Origin: Nocardioidaceae bacterium
Lineage (GTDB): Bacteria; Actinomycetota; Actinomycetes; Propionibacteriales; Nocardioidaceae
NCBI GenBank assembly: GCA_013696365.1
Contig: JACCYS010000364.1
Span: 1 to 11,121 of the forward strand
Length of the DNA: 11,121 bases
Direction of reading: 5' to 3'
Shown in pieces: positions 6,532 to 11,121 of the stretch. Under the pieces are notes generated by a model. The model worked only from the letters and a program-made list of their open reading frames with translations, was not told the DNA's origin and ran no database searches. Every line of letters starts with the position of its first letter. Position 1 is the first letter of the stretch. Made by a program: the position numbers and the translations under genes.

Positions 6532-6606
6532 GTCATGCTTGGCTCGAACATCGGCGACTGAGCGTGGGGCCGCAGTGGGGGCAGTGACAGCACAGGAGAG
6601 ACCAGC

Positions 6607-7998
6607 GTGAGCGACGAGGATCGCAGCGGAGCAGGGGGCCAGCAGCCGTTGGCTCCTGCGGAGGCGTCTGCCCCCGGAGGTTCCAGTGCGGGGTCGCCGC
6701 CGCGCGGTGCAGCTCAACCACCGGACCTGCTGCACCCGTCTGCCCCGGCCCCCTATCCGGGGTGGGGTTCTCCCGGCTGGCACGGCGACCCCAGGCCCGG
6801 CCAGCCGCAACACTGGACACCACCCGTACAGGGCAGTGCTCCCGGGGGACCGCATCAAGCCCAGCCACCGCCATATCCGGGTGTCGGTTGGCATCAGGGC
6901 GCCGGTTGGCCGCCACCGTCGCACAGCCGTGGGACTCCCTGGGTGGCGCTGGTCGCGGTGTCCCTGCTCGTCAGTCTCATCGGTGGGATCCTCGGGACCA
7001 TTGCCGCGAGCAACTGGTCGGACGTCGGCGACGGCTCAGACAAGGACACGGCTGTGGCGCCACTGGAGTCGAACCCAGCACCACTGCCGTCCGACAACAC
7101 CAACATCGCCCGGGTCGCTGACAGGTTGCTCCCGAGTGTGGTTCAGATCCGGGTAATCGGCGCCCAGGGCAGCGGGACCGGGTCTGGCTTCGTGCTCGAC
7201 AAGCGCGGACACGTCGTCACGAACGCACACGTCGTACGGGCGGCGGGCCGCGGCGACGGCATCTCCATCGTGCTTCCCAACGGCAAGGAGCGGGACGCCG
7301 AGTTGATCGGCACCTCCGCCTCGTACGACCTTGCCGTGCTCAAGGTCACCCCCCGCGGTCTCCGCCGGGCCAGCCTCGGCTCGTCCGGCGCACTGCGGGT
7401 CGGCCAACCCGTGGTGGCTTTCGGGTCGCCGCTGGGGCTGACCAGCACGGTCACGTCAGGAATCGTCAGCGCGCTGGACCGGCCGGTCACCGCCGGCGGC
7501 TCGGGCGAGGACTCGTTCATCAACGCCATTCAGACCGACGCGGCCATCAACCCGGGCAACTCCGGGGGGCCGCTGGTCGACCTGCGTGGCCGGGTGGTCG
7601 GGGTCAACTCAGCGATCGCGACGGTCGGTGGCATGCCCGGAAGCCAGTCGGGGAACATCGGAGTGGGCTTCGCAATTCCCATCGACCAGGTGCGGGTTAC
7701 CGCCGTGCAGCTCATCAAGCGCGGCGTCGCCTATTACCCGATCATCGGGGCACAAGTCGCCACGTCCGACCAGCGTGGTGCCGTGGTCTCAGTGGTAAGC
7801 GCAGGCGGACCGGCACAGGCTGCGGGGCTGCGTCGCGACGACATCATCATCTCCATCGACAGCGAGACGGTCACCGACGGCATCGAGTTGATTGTGGCGA
7901 TCCGCTCCAAGGCGCCGGGAGACACCATCAGGCTCCGCTACCTGCGAGCCGGCGATGCCCAGACCACCCAAGTGGTGCTGGGGAAGGCCGAGGGCTGA
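6607..7998 (+). CDS. htrA: HtrA/DegP-type serine protease with PDZ domain, membrane-anchored
   Basis: The 463-residue protein has a Pro/Gly-rich cytoplasmic region (about 1-110), one membrane helix (about 112-134), a trypsin-like domain and a C-terminal PDZ domain (about 365-460). The catalytic triad is His208 in VTNAHVV, Asp241 in SYDLAVLK and Ser319 in NPGNSGGPL, with spacings close to DegP. The protease domain faces outside the membrane and degrades or refolds damaged envelope proteins; in mycobacteria the homologue belongs to the SigE circuit. The GTG start at 6607 has AGGAG at 6594-6598, eight bases upstream. It follows rseA after a 115-base gap that holds a hairpin, so it may be co-transcribed or have its own promoter. 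Confidence 0.94.
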   Translation: MSDEDRSGAGGQQPLAPAEASAPGGSSAGSPPRGAAQPPDLLHPSAPAPYPGWGSPGWHGDPRPGQPQHWTPPVQGSAPGGPHQAQPPPYPGVGWHQGAGWPPPSHSRGTPWVALVAVSLLVSLIGGILGTIAASNWSDVGDGSDKDTAVAPLESNPAPLPSDNTNIARVADRLLPSVVQIRVIGAQGSGTGSGFVLDKRGHVVTNAHVVRAAGRGDGISIVLPNGKERDAELIGTSASYDLAVLKVTPRGLRRASLGSSGALRVGQPVVAFGSPLGLTSTVTSGIVSALDRPVTAGGSGEDSFINAIQTDAAINPGNSGGPLVDLRGRVVGVNSAIATVGGMPGSQSGNIGVGFAIPIDQVRVTAVQLIKRGVAYYPIIGAQVATSDQRGAVVSVVSAGGPAQAAGLRRDDIIISIDSETVTDGIELIVAIRSKAPGDTIRLRYLRAGDAQTTQVVLGKAEG

Positions 7999-8014
7999 GC
8001 GCCCGGTCGCTCAG
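7995..8014. terminator. Bidirectional hairpin spanning both stop codons of htrA and tatB
   Basis: CTGAGCG (7995-8001) and CGCTCAG (8008-8014) are perfect inverted repeats around CCCGGT. The left arm holds the htrA TGA (7996-7998) and the right arm the tatB stop (8011-8013, TGA on the minus strand). With only 12 bases between convergent genes, it is the only candidate for termination in both directions, but the 7-bp stem has no U-run. Confidence 0.45.
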
Positions 8015-8352
8015 GTGGCGTCGGAGTCGTACGGTGGTCGCTCGCCGAAACCCAGTGGCTGTCGTCCGGGGGGCAGCTCCGGCGCGTCGTCGGCGTCAGT
8101 GTTGTCGTTGTTCATCGCCTCGACTACGTTGCGTCGGACGATCTCGCGCGGGTCAAGATCACGCAGGTTGAGATCTCTGAAGTCCTCGCCGAGCTCGTCC
8201 GCGAGGTCGTTGCGAGCGTTGTCGAGCATGTGCCGGGCGGTGCGCAAGAATGAGCCCGCCTGCTTGGCGAGGCCGGGCAGCCGCTCCGGGCCGAACAGGA
8301 AGACAGCGACCACCAGGATCAGCAAAATCTCTGGCAGCCCCATCCCAAACAT
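8011..8352 (-). CDS. tatB: Sec-independent protein translocase subunit TatB
   Basis: The 113-residue protein starts MFGMGLPEILLIL, with a membrane helix at about residues 4-20 and a conserved Glu8. The hinge GPERLP (21-26) is followed by a long charged amphipathic helix (about 27-60), and the segment LADELGEDFRDLNLRDLDP resembles Streptomyces-type TatB more than TatA. TatB pairs with TatC to receive twin-arginine signal peptides and export folded proteins; tatA and tatC are not in this window. ATG at 8350-8352 has GGGGAGG at 8358-8364, five bases upstream, fixing the start. It is 27 bases after the mrp stop and is the last gene of the minus-strand run, converging on htrA. Confidence 0.92.
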   Translation of the reverse strand: MFGMGLPEILLILVVAVFLFGPERLPGLAKQAGSFLRTARHMLDNARNDLADELGEDFRDLNLRDLDPREIVRRNVVEAMNNDNTDADDAPELPPGRQPLGFGERPPYDSDAT

Positions 8353-8379
8353 CGATGCCTCCCCTGCAGCCGCTGTCGC

Positions 8380-9549
8380 TCAGCGGCCCGCGGGAGTCAA
8401 CCCGAGCTGCATACCAGCCAGTCCCCGGGCCTTCGACGTCAGCGTGCTGGCAATGCGGGCCAATTCAATGGCTGCCGGCGAGTCGGGGTCGGTGACCACC
8501 AGCGGCGTTCCGGAGTCGCCGCCCGCACGCAGCCGCTCGTCCAGCGGAATTCGCCCGAGGATGGGGACGTCGTAACCGAAGCGGCCGCCGAGCGTCGCGG
8601 CGACTCGGTCGCCCCCGCCGCTGCCGAAGACCTCCAGGCGATGCTCCGGGCCACAGTGCGGGCACGGCAGATACGACATGTTTTCGACGACTCCGGCGAC
8701 CCGCTGGTGCATCATCGATGCCATCGTGCCGGCGCGTTCAGCGACGTCGGCAGCAGCCTGCTGCGGTGTTGTCACCACCACGACCTCGGCATTGGCGAGG
8801 TGCTGACCCAGCGAGATCGCGACGTCCCCGGTGCCTGGGGGGAGGTCGAGAAGCAGCACGTCGAGGTCGCCCCAGAACACGTCACTGAGCATCTGCACAA
8901 GCGCTCGGTCCAGCATCGGCCCCCGCCAGGCAACAACCTGGTCTTTGCGGGGCTTGAGCATGCCGATGCTGATGGTGCGCACCCCGTGCGCATCGACCGG
9001 CATGATCATGTCTTCGACCTGGGTGGGTCGCCGGTCACCGACACCCAGCATGTCGGGCACCGAGTGACCATAGACGTCGGCGTCAAGAACCCCCACTGAC
9101 AGTCCGCTCCGCGCCATCGCCAGTGCCAGGTTGACCGTCACCGAGGACTTGCCGACGCCACCCTTGCCAGATGCGATGGCGAGCACCCGGGTCAGGGAGT
9201 CTGGGCGAGCGAAGGGGATCTCTTTGGTCGTCTGGCCACCCTTGAGGTGCTCGCGCAGACCCTGCCGCTGCTCGTCGCTCATCACGCCGAGGTCGACCTC
9301 GACCTGGCGCACCCCGGTGACTTTGCCGACGGCGGTCTCGGTGTCCCTGGTCAGGGTTTCCTTCAACGGGCAGGCAGCCACGGTCAGCAGGATCCGTACG
9401 TGCACGGTGGCACCGTCGATCCGGACGTCGTCGACCATGCCGAGCTCGGTGATCGGACGTTTGATCTCGGGATCTTGCACAGTCCCGAGAGCGGCTTGGA
9501 CCGCGTCCCAGACTGCGCCGGAGGTCATGCTCGAGGTCGCGGTGGGCAT
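8380..9549 (-). CDS. mrp: Mrp/ApbC-family P-loop ATPase, Fe-S cluster carrier
   Basis: The 389-residue protein has an N-terminal MIP18/DUF59-type domain (about 11-90; TVQDPEIKRPITELGMV) joined to a P-loop domain. The deviant Walker A is SGKGGVGKSS (127-136), switch I is DADVYGHS (157-164 region), and LLLDLPPGTGD (232-242) carries the Walker B and downstream catalytic motif. Cys296 and Cys299 in CPHCG are the cluster-bridging CxxC of the dimer. This architecture is that of actinobacterial Mrp, which binds and transfers Fe-S clusters in the cytoplasm. ATG 9549 is nine bases beyond the DUF1003 stop, so co-transcription is likely; a Met at 9528 is an alternative, and neither has a strong ribosome-binding site. 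Confidence 0.94.
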   Translation of the reverse strand: MPTATSSMTSGAVWDAVQAALGTVQDPEIKRPITELGMVDDVRIDGATVHVRILLTVAACPLKETLTRDTETAVGKVTGVRQVEVDLGVMSDEQRQGLREHLKGGQTTKEIPFARPDSLTRVLAIASGKGGVGKSSVTVNLALAMARSGLSVGVLDADVYGHSVPDMLGVGDRRPTQVEDMIMPVDAHGVRTISIGMLKPRKDQVVAWRGPMLDRALVQMLSDVFWGDLDVLLLDLPPGTGDVAISLGQHLANAEVVVVTTPQQAAADVAERAGTMASMMHQRVAGVVENMSYLPCPHCGPEHRLEVFGSGGGDRVAATLGGRFGYDVPILGRIPLDERLRAGGDSGTPLVVTDPDSPAAIELARIASTLTSKARGLAGMQLGLTPAGR

Positions 9550-9558
9550 GGTCCGATG

Positions 9559-10119
9559 CTACGGGCCGGGCTCGGCGTCTCGCGCCTCGCCCGCCGAGCG
9601 GCTCTGGATATCGTCGAGCGGCGAGTCTGGATCTTGTAGCTCCTGCAGGTCACCAAGCAGCGAACGCAGCTCCGAGCGCAGATAGTCACGGGTCGCCACC
9701 TCGCCGAGAGCTATCCGCAGCCCAGCCACCTCGCGGGCAAGGAACTGCATGTCGGCGTGTGCGCGGGCGTTGGCGTCGCGGTCCTGATCCATGTTGACCC
9801 GGTCGCGTGCCTCCTGCCGATTCTGCGCCAGCAGGATCAGCGGCGCCGCGTACGACGCCTGCAGCGACAGCGCCAAGGTCAAGAAGATGAACGGGTACTC
9901 GTCGAACTGCGCCCGGTCCGGCCCCACCGGCACGTTCCAGATGATCCACACCAGAACGACGACCGTCATATAGACCAGGAAGCGCCCGGTTCCGATGAAG
10001 CGCGCGATCCGCTCGGACAGCTGGCCGAAAATATCCGGGTCATAGGCCGGGCGTCGCACGAACGAGCGCCGCGGGTCCACCGGAGAGTCCAGCCGCACCC
10101 GCCGGTCCTCACGCGCCAC
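9559..10119 (-). CDS. DUF1003 domain-containing membrane protein
   Basis: From GTG at 10119 the product is 186 residues. Two membrane helices lie at about 47-65 (FLVYMTVVVLVWIIWNV) and 77-98, the second followed by the DUF1003 hallmark LSLQASYAAPLILLAQNRQ. The rest is charged and helical (about 105-165), likely a cytoplasmic coiled coil. The function of DUF1003 is unknown. A longer frame from 10212 exists, but GGAGG within 10129-10135, about nine bases before GTG 10119, and the family N-terminus near VAREDRR support the shorter form. It overlaps the upstream mgtE-like gene by 11 bases, so translation is probably coupled; mrp follows after nine bases. In mycobacteria the homologue (Rv1231c type) sits in the same order. 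Confidence 0.9.
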   Translation of the reverse strand: MAREDRRVRLDSPVDPRRSFVRRPAYDPDIFGQLSERIARFIGTGRFLVYMTVVVLVWIIWNVPVGPDRAQFDEYPFIFLTLALSLQASYAAPLILLAQNRQEARDRVNMDQDRDANARAHADMQFLAREVAGLRIALGEVATRDYLRSELRSLLGDLQELQDPDSPLDDIQSRSAGEARDAEPGP

Positions 10120-10582
10120 GGGTGACCCCCTCCTCGCGCCAGCCCTGCGGTAGCAGGTGGTCGAGGACATCGTCGACGGTGACGGCGCCGAGCAGATGGT
10201 GGGTCTCGTCAACGACGGGTGCGGCGACCAGGTTGTAGGCAGCCAACAGGCGGGTGACCTCCTCCAATGACGACTCGGGTCGCAGGGACACAGTGTCGCT
10301 GTCGGCCACCGCGCTCACCAGCGTCGACGGCGGCTCGCGCAAGAGCCGCTGGATGTGTGCCACACCGAGAAAGCGTCCGGAAGGGGTCTCGAGCGGGGGC
10401 CGGCAGACGTACACCATTGCCGCCAACGATGGCACCAATTCTGGATCACGTACGTGCGCCAGCGCCTCTGCGATGGTTGCGGTTGGTGGCAGGATGACCG
10501 GCTCGCTGGTCATGAGCCCGCCGGCGGTGCGCTCCTCGTAGCGCAGCAATCTGCGGACGTCGTCGGCCTCGTCCGGCTCCAT
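10109..10582 (-). CDS. MgtE-N/CBS domain protein, 3' part after a frameshift
   Basis: This frame carries the second half of the same gene as the entry at 10588-11121. It is open up to base 10651 and encodes the end of the MgtE N-domain helical repeats (DDAADLVAELPADTAEQLL, MEPDEADDVRRLL) and then two CBS domains, from TAGGLMTSEPVILPPTATI to GAVTVDDVLDHLLP. In MgtE these parts sense magnesium. No membrane channel domain follows: the gene ends with TGA at 10109-10111, overlapping the DUF1003 start, so the full-length product is soluble, like M. tuberculosis Rv1232c. If translated alone from the Met at 10582 it would be a 157-residue CBS fragment, but no ribosome-binding site argues for that. 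Confidence 0.82.
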   Translation of the reverse strand: MEPDEADDVRRLLRYEERTAGGLMTSEPVILPPTATIAEALAHVRDPELVPSLAAMVYVCRPPLETPSGRFLGVAHIQRLLREPPSTLVSAVADSDTVSLRPESSLEEVTRLLAAYNLVAAPVVDETHHLLGAVTVDDVLDHLLPQGWREEGVTRGA

Positions 10583-10587
10583 CAGGG

Positions 10588-11121
10588 TCAGCAGCTGCTC
10601 GGCGGTGTCTGCGGGCAGCTCGGCGACCAGGTCGGCGGCGTCGTCGGGGTCATCTCCTCGAGCACATCGGCCGCGCGCTCGTTGTCCAGCAGGTCGACGA
10701 TCTCGACCTGGGTCTCCTCGGGCAGCTCCTCGAGCACATCGGCGAGCCGGTTGTCGTCGAGCGCAGCCACTACCTCCATCCGCCGCTTGGAGCCAAGACC
10801 GCGCAGCACGTCGGCCAGATCGGCGGCGCGAAGCGTGTGCAGAGTGGCTAGCAGGTTTGTTGCCCCCTGGTCGGCCTGGTGCTCGACCAGGCCGGTGACG
10901 TCGCCGATGTCGACGATGTGCGCCTGCCCCTTGCGGCCGAAGCGGCTCGACCCTTCGCGCAGCGCGACCTTGACCAGCGACCAGTCGCGGCTGCGGTCGC
11001 TTTCCATGGCCACGTCGTACACCGCACCGGTGACACCACTATCGGTGATCGTGACGCTTCGGTCGAGCAACTCCCCGAGCACCAGCGACTCGCCTGGCCG
11101 CTGCTCGAAGCGGCGCATGTT
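10588..11121 (-). CDS. MgtE-N/CBS domain protein, 5' part (frameshifted, start outside window)
   Basis: The frame runs off the window edge; the codon before the first visible Met is Asn, and VNMRRFEQRPGE is internal in family members, so this Met is not the start. A PRC-barrel-like β-rich segment (LVLGELLDRSV to about DWSLVKVALREG) is followed by MgtE N-domain helical repeats with the typical ADLADVLRGL, LADVLEELPEE and AADVLEEM. After ATG at 10651-10653 the frame turns into a Pro/Thr/Ser-rich tail and stops near 10588, while the expected DPDDAADLVAELP continues in the next frame. A single G appears to be missing there. The remaining domains are in the entry at 10109-10582. The gene is either broken or misread at this base. 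Confidence 0.82.
   Translation of the reverse strand, partial: NMRRFEQRPGESLVLGELLDRSVTITDSGVTGAVYDVAMESDRSRDWSLVKVALREGSSRFGRKGQAHIVDIGDVTGLVEHQADQGATNLLATLHTLRAADLADVLRGLGSKRRMEVVAALDDNRLADVLEELPEETQVEIVDLLDNERAADVLEEMTPTTPPTWSPSCPQTPPSSC
10646..10653 (-). other. Probable single-base deletion (frameshift site) in the mgtE-like gene
   Basis: On the minus strand the sequence reads GAGGAG-ATG-ACCCCGACGAC. Reading GAG GAG ATG GAC CCC GAC GAC would restore EEMDPDDAADLVAELP, the family sequence, so one G is missing at base 10651. No slippery heptamer or stimulatory hairpin is apparent, so programmed frameshifting is unlikely. Confidence 0.8.

Noticed and set aside
8641..9099. Plus-strand frame of about 150 codons opposite mrp
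   Set aside because: His/Asp/Arg-rich shadow with no domain; mrp on the other strand has all its family motifs.
10120..10212. 31-residue N-terminal extension of the DUF1003 protein
   Set aside because: It lies inside the mgtE-like gene, is low complexity, and a good ribosome-binding site precedes GTG 10119.
1..11121. tRNA, rRNA, CRISPR array, insertion sequence, phage or toxin-antitoxin gene
   Set aside because: No cloverleaf, repeat-spacer arrangement, transposase motif or terminal inverted repeat was recognised on reading both strands.

Overview
The window comes from a GC-rich actinobacterium (Actinomycetota). Third codon positions are mostly G or C and GTG/TTG starts occur. Several genes are actinobacterial hallmarks: a DUF3117 small protein, a sigE–anti-sigma–htrA stress module, and a block of soluble MgtE-N/CBS protein, DUF1003 protein, Mrp and TatB. 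Gene order recalls the Mycobacterium tuberculosis Rv1220c–Rv1232c segment (methyltransferase, sigE, rseA, htrA, tatB, mrp, DUF1003, MgtE-N), with DUF3117 (Rv1211) also near there. Details differ, mainly the orientation of tatB, so I do not name a genus.

Layout. 1–393 (+): 3' end of an M14 zinc carboxypeptidase, converging on a minus-strand pair at 390–2044: a PaaX-type repressor followed by a PaaG-like crotonase-fold enzyme (CoA-ester catabolism). 2251–4407 (+): DUF3117 protein, a strong hairpin, leucyl aminopeptidase PepA (M17), and a closely coupled 113-residue hypothetical protein. 4491–5117 (-): class I O-methyltransferase, divergent from the stress module. 5413–7998 (+): SigE, its zinc-binding membrane anti-sigma factor with a 4-nt overlap, and the HtrA/DegP-type protease. 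8011–11121 (-): a tight run transcribed as mgtE-like, DUF1003, mrp, tatB, converging on htrA.

How the genes fit together. SigE–RseA–HtrA is a cell-envelope stress circuit: the anti-sigma factor holds SigE at the membrane and the protease acts on misfolded envelope proteins. TatB exports folded proteins and Mrp carries or loads Fe-S clusters; the DUF1003 and MgtE-N/CBS proteins have no settled role here. PaaX with the PaaG-like enzyme forms a small self-contained regulatory/catabolic pair.

Notable oddities: a single-base frameshift in the MgtE-like gene near 10651; an 18-bp hairpin between DUF3117 and pepA that also settles the pepA start; a methyltransferase whose best ribosome-binding site points to an ATC codon; a 22-nt tandem repeat at 4406–4443; inverted tatB relative to mycobacteria; and hairpins at the rseA/htrA and htrA/tatB junctions. 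I see no tRNA, rRNA, CRISPR array, transposase or prophage gene. The window is mostly a conserved chromosomal neighbourhood, not an obvious new system.
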